Counted from the first letter of the stretch, positions 1 to 9,797 are shown. The stretch: 45,616 bases of DNA from JBBIMS01 sp964531645 (GCA_964531645.1 CAZHEF010000019.1:1-45616), one strand, 5' to 3'. A program made the numbers and translations. Notes: a model not told the origin generated them from the sequence alone.

Positions 1-78
1 AGATTTCTCAACCCCTACCCCCTTCCACAAACCCAATTTACGGAATTTCTGAATAGGACAATTAAAATAAAAATTTCC

Positions 79-1383
79 TCAGAAAAAGATAATTGATACA
101 AGGATAAATGTGGGAATAAGGATGGGAAGAGAATAAAGGTATATGTACTCAAGGAAGTGGGGTGCTTTAAGATGGGAGTGTTCTGCAATGGATTTGACCA
201 TAAAATTTGGTCCGTTTCCAATGTAAGTATTTGCTCCGAAGAAAACAGCTGAAGAGGATATAGCTTTTATAAAGAGTGGCTTATGGATAAGAAGTTTTTT
301 GATATCCAATCCAGTGACACCAATTGCTGTTGAAAGGAATGTAAGAAATGTTGGAGCATTGTCAAGGATAGAAGAAAAAATACCTGTGCTCCAGAAAAAT
401 ATCAGTGGTGAAGTAATTCCGAGAATTTTGGCATTTAGCTCAAGCCAATCAAGGGCAGGAGGCATTGTGCTGAAAATCCCGAGAAAAAGAATTGCTACCT
501 CTCTGATAGGGTGAAAATTAAACTCATTCTCTCTGTGAATTTCTTTTTCTGTAAATAAAAGTGAGGCAATTGCAGAAAGAATCATTATCATTTCTCTAAA
601 GGGAGTTTTTATGAAGACTGCAAAGAGAATGAAAAGGATAAAAACCATGTTTCTCAAGCCTTTGATTTCAAAGTGAGATTCCAATTTTGGATGTTCTTCT
701 TTTTCGAGTTTTCTGTAATTAAGGAAATCTATTAATAGAAATATTGAAATGACAATACCTACTTCTAAGATCCAAAAAGGAAATAGATTTTTCAAAAACC
801 AGAAGAAAGGTATTCCTTTAAGATAACCAAGGAAGAGAGGTGGGTCTCCAATAGGAGTAAGGCATCCACCTATATTTGAGACAATAAAAATGAAAAACAC
901 AAGATGGAATGGTCTGAATCTGTATCGATTCAAACGGATATAAGGTCTTATGAGAAGCATTGATGCACCAGTTGTTCCGAAAATATTTGCAATAACTGCT
1001 CCAACAAATAGAATGACTGCATTCACAAAAGGAGTTCCTCTCCTCGAGCTTTTTATAAGAACTCCTCCTGAAACAACGAATAAACTTCCGATTAGAGAAA
1101 TAAAACTGAAATACTCAAGCATTGCATGCATAAACCTACCAGGATTAAAATTCAGATAGTAAAAGGCAACAATAAGACCGAGGAGAAGGGAAAATATTGG
1201 ATAATTTCTATCCCACCATTTCTTGTTTATAAGAGGGAAAAAAGAAATGGATAAAAGAAGAACAACAAAAGGAATCGACCAGAAGATACTTACAGGAAGG
1301 AGTTCTGTTTTCTCTGAAGCTAAAGCCGAGGATGGTAATAAAATTATAAAAAAAATAATTGCAATAAAAAATTTTCTAGCCAT
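79..1383 (-). CDS. NhaD/ArsB-superfamily membrane antiporter
   Basis: This is a polytopic inner-membrane transporter of the ion transporter superfamily that includes NhaD Na+/H+ antiporters, ArsB and citrate permeases. About 10-11 hydrophobic segments alternate with short loops. The protein starts with a signal-like segment ending near ALASEK. The middle carries the segment GGCLTPIGDPPLF, typical of NhaD-like proteins, and a second re-entrant-type stretch, SSILDNAPTFLTFL, lies in the C-terminal half. These two half-repeats fit the inverted-repeat fold of the family. I chose the start at the MARKFF methionine rather than the one 12 codons upstream because it puts the signal segment at the N-terminus; neither has a strong ribosome site. 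The family is clear from the motifs. The transported ion (Na+/H+ most likely) is inferred. The gene ends close to the window edge and has no close downstream partner here. Confidence 0.8.
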   Translation of the reverse strand: MARKFFIAIIFFIILLPSSALASEKTELLPVSIFWSIPFVVLLLSISFFPLINKKWWDRNYPIFSLLLGLIVAFYYLNFNPGRFMHAMLEYFSFISLIGSLFVVSGGVLIKSSRRGTPFVNAVILFVGAVIANIFGTTGASMLLIRPYIRLNRYRFRPFHLVFFIFIVSNIGGCLTPIGDPPLFLGYLKGIPFFWFLKNLFPFWILEVGIVISIFLLIDFLNYRKLEKEEHPKLESHFEIKGLRNMVFILFILFAVFIKTPFREMIMILSAIASLLFTEKEIHRENEFNFHPIREVAILFLGIFSTMPPALDWLELNAKILGITSPLIFFWSTGIFSSILDNAPTFLTFLSTAIGVTGLDIKKLLIHKPLFIKAISSSAVFFGANTYIGNGPNFMVKSIAEHSHLKAPHFLEYIYLYSLPILIPTFILVSIIFF

Positions 1384-1449
1384 ATATATATCTTTTATCA
1401 ATTTATAGAATAAAGTCAAATTTGGATTAAAGAGCAGATGATTTTAATA

Positions 1450-1668
1450 ACCAATGCTTCATGCTACAAGCTACAAGCTCACAGCCTACAGCTAAAATAT
1501 CCTCAAAGAATTGAATTTTAAAATTTTAAATTTTCAATTACTAATAATCTTTTCTCGCTGTCTGCTGTAAGCTGTTAGCTAATAGCTATATTTGGAGTTT
1601 GGTTATTGGAAAATTGGTTGTTGGAGCTTATTTGGAGCTTGTTATCGATGCGTGGTGATTTTCAACCC
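1450..1668. repeat. Dispersed intergenic repeat, copy A
   Basis: The gene-free stretch 1384-1698 holds a composite repeat. Bases 1629-1667 match, on the opposite strand, about 39 bases at 44992-45031 with only a few differences. Bases 1558-1588 carry a GCTGTAAGCTGTTAGCT-type motif also found at 45107-45156 and 40503-40530. A partly complementary arm (CAAGCTCACAGCCTACAGCT and neighbours, 1465-1493) lies to its left, so the element can fold back on itself around an AT-rich centre. It contains no reading frame. Confidence 0.6.
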
Positions 1669-1698
1669 TTGAGAAGAAAAGACCTTACTCCTTAATTC

Positions 1699-3233
1699 TT
1701 AATTTATCAAAGCTACATACCATTTCCCATTTTTTCTATTTAGCCCGACATAATAAGCATTTTTCTTTCCGACTGTTTCAACTTCGAAATAAACAATTGC
1801 TTTATTTCTTTCCTTATCAAATCCAACTCTTGAAAATCGTAATAAATTCCCATTTTCTCTCTCTGCCAATTGGCTAAATTCTACTTTCTTAACAATCTTT
1901 ATCCCCTCCGACACTTCTGTTAGATGCTCCCTTTCCCATCTATGCTCCCTTTCATTTTTTCTCTTAAGACCTTCAGTAATAAGATCCTCGATAAAATTCC
2001 CAAATTTCTGGAGAGTTTTCCGAGCTATTTTTCACGCTCCTGGTCTTTTCTTCAATATAAATTAGACCTTCTTTTATTTCAAACTTATCAAGGTTTTCAA
2101 AAATAGCAGAAATAACCCTGTATTCCTCTGAATGAATAAATGGATAGCAAAACATTTCTTCGGTTGTCAATTCTTTGCATTGCGCTTCTCTAAGATCCAT
2201 TTCTTCATCCATGGTTAGACCTGTCTCAAATGTCCACGGTGTTGGAACAAACCATCTTCCTTCAACTACCTTTCGAGCATAAGGAGCAATCTTTGAAATG
2301 TCATGATTTAAATCTTCTTTGAAATTATAAGGACCATTGTAAATAAAAGCCTGTAAATAAATTTTTTTCACATTACTGAAGAACTCATCAGCATCTTCAT
2401 AAATTGGTTTAATTTCATTTAAGTACAGCTTTGAAGAAGAACTCAGATTGAAACTTAAGATTTCCGCTCCAAAAGGGATTGATTCTTGCAATTCTTCAAT
2501 TAAAGAACTTCCTCCACTTACAATTCCCATTATATCTTTGCAATCTTCTTTAATACACAATGTCCCGGTAAGGATAAATATAAGCTCTATTTTCCCACTC
2601 CCTCCTAAAAAATTTGATGTTTTCAGTGGATAATATAGTCTGTCAGATTTGAATCTGCAAATCAGAGGTTCAATAAACTTTTTCGCTTTTCTCACCGAGA
2701 CATAATCAAAAACGAAATAGCTGATACCTCTTTTTATGTAGTCATCAGCAATATTGAAAAAATCATTCAATCTCCTCTCATCAACATTTTTAATCCCTTT
2801 ATTTTTCAAAAATTCTTTGACCCAATTTGAAAAACCATCAATATCATTTATCTTAACTGTAGTGACATCGTGCAATCCAATTTTCTCACTGAATGTTATA
2901 TCAACAGGAGCGGATGAAGCACCTCCTTTCCATCTGTTCTCAACCATTTCTATTTTTTTAATTTTAATCAATTTTTTAATCTCTTCGAAAGGGTTACCCT
3001 TTGAAAGAGTTACTACTGGCTCAGAGGGAAATGGAATAAACTCCAGAACATCAGTATTTTCTTCTGCTATCATTTCAGTCCCGAGTATCAAGACTTCTTC
3101 TTTGAAATTATGAAGAATTATCGCCTTCTGGGATTCCTGAGAAAGCTTTACTGGATATACGGAAAAGGAACCCTTGTCAGCGTAGATGGTAAGAGAAAAA
3201 ATAAAAAATATTAAAATTAAAATATTTTCTCAT
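1699..3233 (-). pseudogene. Frameshifted secreted DUF2330-like protein
   Basis: This appears to be one gene of about 510 codons broken at two A runs. A good ribosome site (AAGGAG) precedes the ATG at 3233. The frame then changes within the first few codons, at the run at 3225-3228, before a signal peptide (IFFIFSLTIYADKG) and the long middle part read in the next frame (to 1973). Near 2028-2032 a second single-base change moves the frame again, after which the C-terminal part (1699-2027) reads through GNFIEDLITEGLKRKNE to the stop at 1699. The N-terminal pattern (QKAIILHNFKEEVLILGTE, then FIPFPSEPVV) resembles DUF2330-family exported proteins of unknown function; that match is from memory and moderate. 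The stop of the upstream gene is 3 bases from this start, so the two were probably one operon. Both lesions could be read errors. Confidence 0.6.
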
Positions 3234-3236
3234 TTT

Positions 3237-3635
3237 TTAACTCCTTAATTTTTTCCCGCATTTTGGGCAAAAAGAAAAAGATTTCTCAATCGGGTTACCG
3301 CAATAGGGGCAGTAATTCAAAGAATCAGAAAGAGAATTTTTAGGGGTCTCGGAATCCGAGGGCTTACCTTCTTCTGATGAATCCTCGATATCGAGAACAG
3401 AAAAACGGTTTTTAGAAAAAGTATTTTTATAGTTGTAGATAGCCATCCCAATACCGACAATAACAAAACCTATCCCGAATAAAATGAAGAAAAAATAGGG
3501 AAGGGTTCCAGATTCATTGTTTTCTTCAAAAAGATAATTGACTAACATCAACCAGAAAAGTCCAAATACAACTGTAAGGATAGAACCTGCAAAACCTATA
3601 AAGGAAGGGGCACGACCTGGCTTTATACTTTTCAT
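3237..3635 (-). CDS. Small membrane protein with C-terminal zinc ribbon
   Basis: This protein of 132 residues has two hydrophobic segments in the first 70 residues, a charged serine- and glutamate-rich linker, and a C-terminal zinc ribbon with the cysteine pairs CPYCG and CPKCG. Such proteins usually anchor a cytoplasmic or juxtamembrane zinc ribbon in the membrane; no specific function is known to me. The start is supported by GAGGAG about 7 bases upstream. It is the first gene of an apparent pair with the secreted DUF2330-like gene, whose start lies 3 bases after this stop. Composition is like its neighbours. Confidence 0.75.
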   Translation of the reverse strand: MKSIKPGRAPSFIGFAGSILTVVFGLFWLMLVNYLFEENNESGTLPYFFFILFGIGFVIVGIGMAIYNYKNTFSKNRFSVLDIEDSSEEGKPSDSETPKNSLSDSLNYCPYCGNPIEKSFSFCPKCGKKLRS

Positions 3636-3768
3636 TCTTTTACTCCTCTCTAAATTCTGCTATATAAACATAATAGTCTGGGATAAACCCAAAATATTCT
3701 CTTCTATAGACCAGATAAATTAAAAGCTGGTAACGCTTTCCAACTTTCAATACATTGTGATAGAAAGG

Positions 3769-4563
3769 TCATGATTTTGTCATTCTATCTATATCGAGAA
3801 TGGAATCCAATTTATATGGGGTTTCTACTGTTATTTTAACTATCTTTTTTAAGGGAGGGATCACAGGACCGAATTTTATCATCTTTTCAAGATTTATTTT
3901 CGTCTCTTCTTGTGGAAGAGAATAATCCTCTAACTTCATATTTTTGAATTTCTCTAGTTCGCTTTTTAGCTCTTCAATCCTGGTTCTAAACCTTTCAGCA
4001 TTCTCCTTTGGACCGACTCCACTTTCCGCAACTTTTAATCTATTTTCGTTCCTTTTAATTTCCATCTCAATTGCTTTAACTACTGCATTTATAAGAGTCT
4101 CTTTGAGTTCCAATTCATCAGACGAAGCTGGTCTTACTTCTTTTGGAAATTTTATATCAAAAAAAGATTCATTTTTTAAAATTGGAATGATGGGATTTAA
4201 AATGGAAACTGTGTAAGGCATTTTTATGTTCAAATCCTTTTGGACATCGTATTCAAGCGATACACCTTCCGGAAGAAAAGCTTTACAATTGTCAGGCTTG
4301 TTTCTTATAAAAGTAATTTCATAATGGGGGACTTCTTTATCAACCCCATCCTTTTTGACTACCTTAGCCTCTATTGTTTTCTTGTCAGTGCATCCTGAAG
4401 AATTAACTCTAATAAAAACTTTGTGTTCTTTAATCTCAACAGCTCTTAAAACAACTATCCCTATATCCTTGGATAGAAAGCAATAAGGGAGTTTTTCCTG
4501 GGCAATGGTAAATCCAGAGACCGAAATAATAACCAAAATTATTTTCAAAAATATTCTCCTCAT
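3769..4563 (-). CDS. Secreted protein of unknown function with coiled coil
   Basis: I do not recognise a named family. The N-terminus (MRRIFLKIILVIISVSGF) is a clear signal peptide ending near AQE. A Cys-containing beta-rich segment follows (PYCFLSKD, SSGCTDKK, then NKPDNCKAFLPEG). The second half has a strongly charged helical stretch (about residues 155-215, rich in E, K and R) likely to form a coiled coil. The start was placed at the methionine with AAGGG about 5 bases upstream, not at the tandem ATGs 13 codons further up, because this start begins the signal peptide directly and a -10 box at 4605-4610 would put the transcript start just upstream. The gene stands alone, with about 130 bases to either neighbour. 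Confidence 0.7.
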   Translation of the reverse strand: MRRIFLKIILVIISVSGFTIAQEKLPYCFLSKDIGIVVLRAVEIKEHKVFIRVNSSGCTDKKTIEAKVVKKDGVDKEVPHYEITFIRNKPDNCKAFLPEGVSLEYDVQKDLNIKMPYTVSILNPIIPILKNESFFDIKFPKEVRPASSDELELKETLINAVVKAIEMEIKRNENRLKVAESGVGPKENAERFRTRIEELKSELEKFKNMKLEDYSLPQEETKINLEKMIKFGPVIPPLKKIVKITVETPYKLDSILDIDRMTKS

Positions 4564-4604
4564 TTTTCCCTTACATGGTATCTTAGAAAAATAAATCATC
4601 ATTA

Positions 4605-4610
4605 ATTATA
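4605..4610 (-). promoter_or_regulatory. Putative -10 box for the secreted-protein gene
   Basis: On the minus strand this reads TATAAT. It would start transcription near 4598, giving a leader of about 35 bases that contains the AAGGG ribosome site of the gene starting at 4563. No convincing -35 hexamer was identified. Confidence 0.4.
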
Positions 4611-4734
4611 CAACAGTAGAAGAAAAAAACCAATTTCCAAGAAAATTTTGGAACTTTCAAAATAATATTATTAAGCTGAATTGAAATTAAATATGAATGA
4701 GAATCTTATCCCCATTAGATTTAAATTTGAGCTC

Positions 4735-5082
4735 CTACTTTTTAGAAAGAAAGAATTTGTAAGCTTTTATCTCTCCTATAAAGAGGGAAAGCCAGCCGAT
4801 GAGAAAGAATCCTTTTGAGGAAAGAAGAATTGGAAGAGCTATTTCAAAGTTTGGACTGTTAGAATAAAGAGCACCTGGCTTCCATATAGCACCGCAAAAG
4901 AATAAAGAACCCAAAAATAGGAAAATGTATCCCATGAGCTTCCATCTGCTTCCAATCCTCAGGGAGTGCTCAATCAAAGCCACTTTTTTAGCCCAGTAAA
5001 TTATAGTAAGAATCAGAAAAAGAAGGGATAGAATTCCTGTAATTCCAAAATAAAAAATCAACCCAATCCCTATTTTTTCCAT
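4735..5082 (-). CDS. Small three-segment membrane protein
   Basis: This protein of 115 residues has three hydrophobic segments (about residues 8-28, 48-65 and 83-103) separated by short basic loops. There is no signal peptide and I see no catalytic motif or known domain. The start is well supported by an AAGGAGGAGG ribosome site just upstream. Its neighbours (a secreted protein on one side and an FAD dehydrogenase on the other) are more than 80 bases away and do not suggest a role. I cannot assign a function; it is probably an integral membrane protein facing both sides with short loops. Confidence 0.6.
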   Translation of the reverse strand: MEKIGIGLIFYFGITGILSLLFLILTIIYWAKKVALIEHSLRIGSRWKLMGYIFLFLGSLFFCGAIWKPGALYSNSPNFEIALPILLSSKGFFLIGWLSLFIGEIKAYKFFLSKK

Positions 5083-5169
5083 TTACCTCCTCCTTTAGAA
5101 AGTTAAAAGTAAAAAGTTAAAGGTGTTTTTAAGAATTTTGAATTTTCTCGTTTGAATTTTGTCTTTTCT

Positions 5170-6480
5170 TTACAAGTCATTTAAAATACCTTTCCCTGCC
5201 ATAATACCTGATACAGCTGCTCCTATGATTCCTCTGCTCAATCCAGCTCCATCTCCTGCCACATATATTTCTGGAATTGAGGTTCTTAAAAATCTGTCAG
5301 TCAGAACTTTGAGTCCATGGAATTTTATCTCCGTTGCATAGAGGAGAGTGCTACTGTCAGCAACACCGGGGATGAGTCTATCGAGAATCTCAAGCCCTTC
5401 AATTATATCCTTGACAAACCTATAAGGAAGAGCCATTGATATGTCACCAGGAGTAACATTTCTGAGAGTGGGTTTAACATAACTTCTTTCGATTCTGCTC
5501 CATGTGCTTCTCTGTCCTGAAAGAAAGTCCCCAAGCCTCTGCAGTATTGGCTTTCCTCCTCCAATCGTTGTTGCCTGAAGGGCGATACTTTCTCCGTAAA
5601 GATTTGTATTTTCGAGGGGTTCTGTTAAAGAGACCTTTACAAGAAAGGCGAAATTTGTATTTTCAGACTTTTTTCCTCTCGAGGAGTGTCCATTAACAAG
5701 GCAGAAATCGTTGTGATCTTCCTTAACAACAAACCCATAAGGAGAGACACAGAATGTTCTTACAAAATCATCGTAGGATGGTGTTCTTATGTGAACCTTA
5801 GGATCCCAGTTTATATTGCAGATCTCCTCCATTATTATTGAAGGAACCTCAACCCTCACACCTATGTCAATAGGATTATAAACAAACTTTATTTCCAGAC
5901 TCTTTACAATATTCTCAAGCCACCTTGCTCCACTTCTTCCAGGAGCAAGAATCAATCTATCAAAATAAATTTTCTCTCCTTCCGATGTGATTATCTTATC
6001 CCTTTCAACCTCGAAAACCTCTTTGTTACAGATAAATTTAACCCCATCCTTCTCCAGTTCCTCAACAAAACTTTTAATGAAAGATGGGAGATTGTCAGAC
6101 CCCACATGAGCCTGTCTTATAGGGATAAATCTCATGCCCGACTGGGCAGATCTTGTCTCAAGGTATTTAATTTTTTCTGAATCCATCTCCTTAACTCTGA
6201 TGCCAAATTTGCCAAAAATCTCCTCAACTTCAGCGAGTAAAGAAGATAGCCCTGAAGAAGAGATGATGTCTCCAAGATTGTTTCCAATTTCAGGAGAAAA
6301 ATTTAATTTCCCGTCAGAGAAAAGTCCTGCTCCTCCAACACCGAAAACAACATTTTCAGTTTCAGCTAACCTTTCATTAAGGGAAGGTCCTTTGTCAACA
6401 ATTGTTATATCAGCTTTCCCTTTAAGGATATAAGCTGAAAAGAGACCCGCAGGTCCAGCTCCAACAATTACAACTTTCAT
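5170..6480 (-). CDS. FAD-dependent dehydrogenase (COG2509-like)
   Basis: This is a cytoplasmic flavoprotein of 436 residues. The N-terminal Rossmann motif (VIVGAGPAGLFSAY, residues 5-18) binds FAD, and a glycine-rich stretch (FGVGGAGLFSDGKLN, about residues 46-60) follows, as in the uncharacterised FAD dehydrogenases of COG2509. The C-terminal FAD motif YVAGDGAGLSRGIIGAA is intact. The segment ITSEGEKIYFDRLILAPGRSG is typical of the second nucleotide-contact region. The electron donor and acceptor are not known. The start lies only 8 bases after a -10 box with a 17-base spacer to TTGCTT, so it is probably translated from a nearly leaderless mRNA; AGGG touches the ATG directly, too close to act normally. 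Confidence 0.8.
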   Translation of the reverse strand: MKVVIVGAGPAGLFSAYILKGKADITIVDKGPSLNERLAETENVVFGVGGAGLFSDGKLNFSPEIGNNLGDIISSSGLSSLLAEVEEIFGKFGIRVKEMDSEKIKYLETRSAQSGMRFIPIRQAHVGSDNLPSFIKSFVEELEKDGVKFICNKEVFEVERDKIITSEGEKIYFDRLILAPGRSGARWLENIVKSLEIKFVYNPIDIGVRVEVPSIIMEEICNINWDPKVHIRTPSYDDFVRTFCVSPYGFVVKEDHNDFCLVNGHSSRGKKSENTNFAFLVKVSLTEPLENTNLYGESIALQATTIGGGKPILQRLGDFLSGQRSTWSRIERSYVKPTLRNVTPGDISMALPYRFVKDIIEGLEILDRLIPGVADSSTLLYATEIKFHGLKVLTDRFLRTSIPEIYVAGDGAGLSRGIIGAAVSGIMAGKGILNDL

Positions 6481-6488
6481 CCCTTTGA

Positions 6489-6517
6489 ATTTTAAATAAT
6501 TGATTTCAAAAAAGCAA
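6489..6517 (-). promoter_or_regulatory. Promoter of the FAD dehydrogenase gene
   Basis: On the minus strand the sequence reads TTGCTT, a 17-base spacer, then TAAAAT. The ATG lies 9 bases after the last base of the -10 box, so the predicted transcript starts at or within 2 bases of the start codon. Confidence 0.5.
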
Positions 6518-6602
6518 GAATTCGAATTAATTTATCGATTAGCAAAACAAAAAGGAAATTTTTAAATTTCTCATAGAGGTTTGAATGAAAAAATCTCTGA
6601 AC

Positions 6603-8723
6603 TCATCTACTTACCCTTATCGCAGGATTTAGCTTGAGAAGATAATGCCCAAGTCCTTCCTTTTGCAGGATTTCAAAAGCGTCTTCCCAGCCCATAAATT
6701 TTTTTGTTTTTAAAGCTTCAAGGATTCTTATTATTGAGAGAGCAACCTCTGCTGTTTGCCCTATGTTGGATGAGTTAACAAATTTTATTGCATCGAAAAG
6801 GACAGTATTTGCCTCACTGAAACTTATTGGCTCAACCTTTCCATATTTTTCAATCCATTCTTTCTGAGATAGAGTGTCATTTACATGACTCATTATTAAA
6901 TATGTGGCTCTTCCAATCAACTTTAAATTGCTGGGACTAACATTTGTCATTGTGTTTCCAACAACTCTTCCAAGCTTTGCCATAACGCCTGTAGAATGAG
7001 AGTTCAAAAGCATTTTCAAAGTTATATATCTTCTCAAAAAAATTGGGTCAGGAAACCTGGGTATCGATACATGAACAAATATATTATCATTCCCCAACTC
7101 AGTTTTTTCTAAGATCCTGGCAATTTCTTCTTTTTTTCTTTCACCAACACTTATTGTTGCTACATTTCCACCTTTTTCCTGGAAAAGTGATACGAATTTT
7201 ATGAAAGATGAGTTTTTTTCTGCCATCTCATTTATTTCATCCTCAGTACAGACTGCAACCCCAAGATCACCCTTTGATGGTTCCCTTCTCAAAATGTTCT
7301 CTTGAGAAAACGAAAAGTCATAAAGAAGTTCCTGGTCATTTCCAGCGTTCTTCAAGCTTCTTAAAGCTGATTCCTTTAAGTATAGGTCTTCTATCTGGTT
7401 TTCAAAAGGTTCTCTATAAAAGCTTTCTTCTAAACCTCTGAAATCTCTCCCCAGGAAATTTCGCCACGCATCCTTTATGTCCTTTGCTTCTGTCCATACC
7501 TGAATCCAGCATTTCCTTTCCTTTTCTTTAACAGTGTCAAGGGGGTAAAGTCTGAAAGTGGGGCTCCTCTCTGTGCTATCAATAAAAACAGTTATAAGGG
7601 CTTTTTTGGCAAAGTATGTGGAGAACCTATTATTTTTATATGTATTTGCCTCAAGGTCTGTAAAGTATGAGATGGACTCTATCTCTTTGTCTACGGAGTA
7701 TTTTAAGTCTTTAAATGAAAGGAGTTTTTCTTTTAATGTTAATTTTTTTGGAAATCCTAAAATTTCGAGCTCTTCATCAGAGAGATAACTTTTCAGGAAT
7801 CTTCCAATTCCCTCCTCAAGAACAACACCAAGGACAAAGGTTTCAATTGTTGTTGCCTGCATTCTTGTTGAACCTGTTATTGCCTGCGGACCTGTTGTTA
7901 GATTTATCTTTGTTATTCCTGAATTTTTAATAACACTCCTGCTCCTTTCAAAATTTATGAGGAGAATGTCAGGATTGTTGTATACAAAATAAAGATTCCT
8001 TCTTGAAATTTCTCCTCTCTCCTTCTCATCATACTGGGACAATGCATAAAGGATAGTTCCAATTACTGAGGATGTTTCCCCGCCCTCGGTTACACAGAAA
8101 ACAATATCTCCCTTTTTTATCCCTCTATCAATGAGCTGAAGTTTTCCAATCAGTTGAAGGTCTTCAAATCCTTCGAGGGAGCTTATAAGGGCTCTATCTC
8201 CTCCTGTCATTTCGCCTATTAGCATATTTTCAATATCCTCAGGAACATGGGATTTGATTTTTTGCCACACGGTTGTTCCTTTCAGTTCCTTCCAGAAAGG
8301 TCTCCAGAACGATGACTCCATCTGTTTTGCAAGCCTTCCTGTTGCACCACACCCATAAAAATATATTTTTCTTCTTTCTTCCAGACTTCTCTGAACCGCA
8401 GAAACAGCCTGCTCAAGAATTAAAGTATTTTCTGCCAGCTCCTCTATTTTCCTAACAATATCATTGTCCACATCAAGAAGCATTCTCAATCCTTTCAAAG
8501 TATTCTCTTGAATAACAGAACTTAAATTCCATGTTTTCGAATGTCTTTGCTCTGTTAAAAGAGTAAAGAGATGGAATTGTTTTTTATTGGTCACATAATC
8601 AATGGATTGAGGAGAAGGTTCGATTTTCAAAAGATCAATAATTGAGTTTTTATTTTCCGTAAAAATTGAAGATGGAAAAAGATAAAGCAAAAAAATAGAA
8701 ATGATAATTTTCTTTAAATTCAT
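6603..8723 (-). CDS. Double-SIS MurQ/GKRP-like protein with signal peptide
   Basis: This protein of 706 residues has two sugar isomerase (SIS) domains. The first (about residues 90-300) has YGCGATGRLAKQMES and the etherase/GKRP signature TGPQAITGSTRMQATT. The second (about residues 440-640) ends in GRVVGNTMTNVSPSN, again like MurQ. This two-SIS layout recalls eukaryotic glucokinase regulatory protein and related bacterial proteins that bind sugar phosphates. The oddity is the N-terminus: MNLKKIIISIFLLYLFPSS followed by IFTENKN looks like a signal peptide, although known MurQ/GKRP proteins act in the cytoplasm. The start is fixed by GGAGG six bases upstream of this ATG; the ATG four codons earlier overlaps that site. 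It starts 12 bases after the stop of the DUF362 gene and is probably cotranscribed with it. Substrate and location are inferred. Confidence 0.75.
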   Translation of the reverse strand: MNLKKIIISIFLLYLFPSSIFTENKNSIIDLLKIEPSPQSIDYVTNKKQFHLFTLLTEQRHSKTWNLSSVIQENTLKGLRMLLDVDNDIVRKIEELAENTLILEQAVSAVQRSLEERRKIYFYGCGATGRLAKQMESSFWRPFWKELKGTTVWQKIKSHVPEDIENMLIGEMTGGDRALISSLEGFEDLQLIGKLQLIDRGIKKGDIVFCVTEGGETSSVIGTILYALSQYDEKERGEISRRNLYFVYNNPDILLINFERSRSVIKNSGITKINLTTGPQAITGSTRMQATTIETFVLGVVLEEGIGRFLKSYLSDEELEILGFPKKLTLKEKLLSFKDLKYSVDKEIESISYFTDLEANTYKNNRFSTYFAKKALITVFIDSTERSPTFRLYPLDTVKEKERKCWIQVWTEAKDIKDAWRNFLGRDFRGLEESFYREPFENQIEDLYLKESALRSLKNAGNDQELLYDFSFSQENILRREPSKGDLGVAVCTEDEINEMAEKNSSFIKFVSLFQEKGGNVATISVGERKKEEIARILEKTELGNDNIFVHVSIPRFPDPIFLRRYITLKMLLNSHSTGVMAKLGRVVGNTMTNVSPSNLKLIGRATYLIMSHVNDTLSQKEWIEKYGKVEPISFSEANTVLFDAIKFVNSSNIGQTAEVALSIIRILEALKTKKFMGWEDAFEILQKEGLGHYLLKLNPAIRVSR

Positions 8724-8735
8724 AAATTCCTCCAT

Positions 8736-9797
8736 TTAAATTAATTTTAATTCGTAAATGGATTCGCCGAGCCCCAATGATTCAGCATATAAAATTTGAT
8801 TGGCAGGAATTTCCGGTCTATTGGTGTGATGGGCAAAACTCTTTCCGACACTCCTTTCAACAAGATCAAGACTTGCTCTATCAATGGCAACAGGGTCGAG
8901 GCTTGATAGGATTCCAATATCCTTTGCAACAGGAGACTCATCCTTTGCCATACAGTCACAATCAAGGGTTATATGGTTTAAAAAAGTTATATGAACTGCT
9001 TTCTTCCCTTTTAAAACTCCCAATGCATGCTCCACCATTTTTTCCTGAACATTTTCAGAAGATTCTTCCCAGTTGAAATAGATTGCATCAAACTTGCAAA
9101 CACTCAAGCATTGCCCGCACCCAATGCATGTTTCAAGATTTATAAAAGCTTTCCCTTCAACCATTTTGATGCTTCCCGTTGAGCACCACATCACACAGAT
9201 TTCACATCCTGTGCATCTCTTCTCTTTTACTTTTGGCTTTACAGATGAGTGCTGTAAAAGCTTTCCTGCTCTTGATGAACCACCCATTCCAAGGTTTTTA
9301 AGACAGCTTCCAAACAGAGTCACAATGTGACCTGTGAAATGACTTAGGGAAACAATCCCGTCACAGAAGGCTAGCTCCCTTGCAATGGGAACCTCCTTGA
9401 AATGTTTACCATCTATCTTAACTTTCGCCTCTGCATTTCCCAAGAGTCCATCAGCTATAATAACAGGCGCTCCAAGATATTCAGGGGTAAAACCGTGTTC
9501 ATAAGCTAACATTAAATGGTCAATGGCATTGGCTCTCCTTCCTTTGTAGAGAGTGTTGGTGTCAGTGAAAAAAGGTTTCCCGCCTATTCTTTTTATTTCA
9601 TCAGAAATAACTTTTGCAAAATTTGGCTTTATATATCCTCTGTTCTCCTCCTCTCCAAAATGCATCTTAATTGCAATATAATCACCCTCAGAAACCTTTT
9701 CATGAAAACCTGTAAGCCTGAAAAGATTTAAAAGGACTCTTTCTAACTCCTCTTTCTGATCTTTTCCTTTAAATGGATAGAAATAAACAATGGACAT
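8736..9797 (-). CDS. DUF362 protein with two 4Fe-4S clusters
   Basis: The N-terminal two thirds match the DUF362 family (KMHFGEEENRGYIKP; FGSCLKNLGMGGSSRAGK; C-terminal LSSLDPVAIDRASLDLVE). Inserted in it, around residues 190-235, is a bacterial two-cluster ferredoxin domain with CTGCEICVMWC and CIGCGQCLSVC, each followed by a further cysteine. Such proteins are common in anaerobes and are thought to transfer electrons; the reaction is not known to me. I start it at the MSIVYFY methionine, which begins the conserved domain, six codons inside the longest frame. It is upstream of the double-SIS gene by 12 bases. The presence of iron-sulfur ferredoxin domains fits an anaerobic life style. Confidence 0.8.
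   Translation of the reverse strand: MSIVYFYPFKGKDQKEELERVLLNLFRLTGFHEKVSEGDYIAIKMHFGEEENRGYIKPNFAKVISDEIKRIGGKPFFTDTNTLYKGRRANAIDHLMLAYEHGFTPEYLGAPVIIADGLLGNAEAKVKIDGKHFKEVPIARELAFCDGIVSLSHFTGHIVTLFGSCLKNLGMGGSSRAGKLLQHSSVKPKVKEKRCTGCEICVMWCSTGSIKMVEGKAFINLETCIGCGQCLSVCKFDAIYFNWEESSENVQEKMVEHALGVLKGKKAVHITFLNHITLDCDCMAKDESPVAKDIGILSSLDPVAIDRASLDLVERSVGKSFAHHTNRPEIPANQILYAESLGLGESIYELKLI

Noticed and set aside
2754..3113. Plus-strand frame of 119 codons
   Set aside because: It is the complement of the DUF2330-like gene, has no ribosome site and shows no domain.
9150..9260. tRNA-like or rRNA-like sequence in the left part
   Set aside because: I found no GTTCRANNC loop with matching stems here or elsewhere in the window; this stretch encodes the ferredoxin cysteines.
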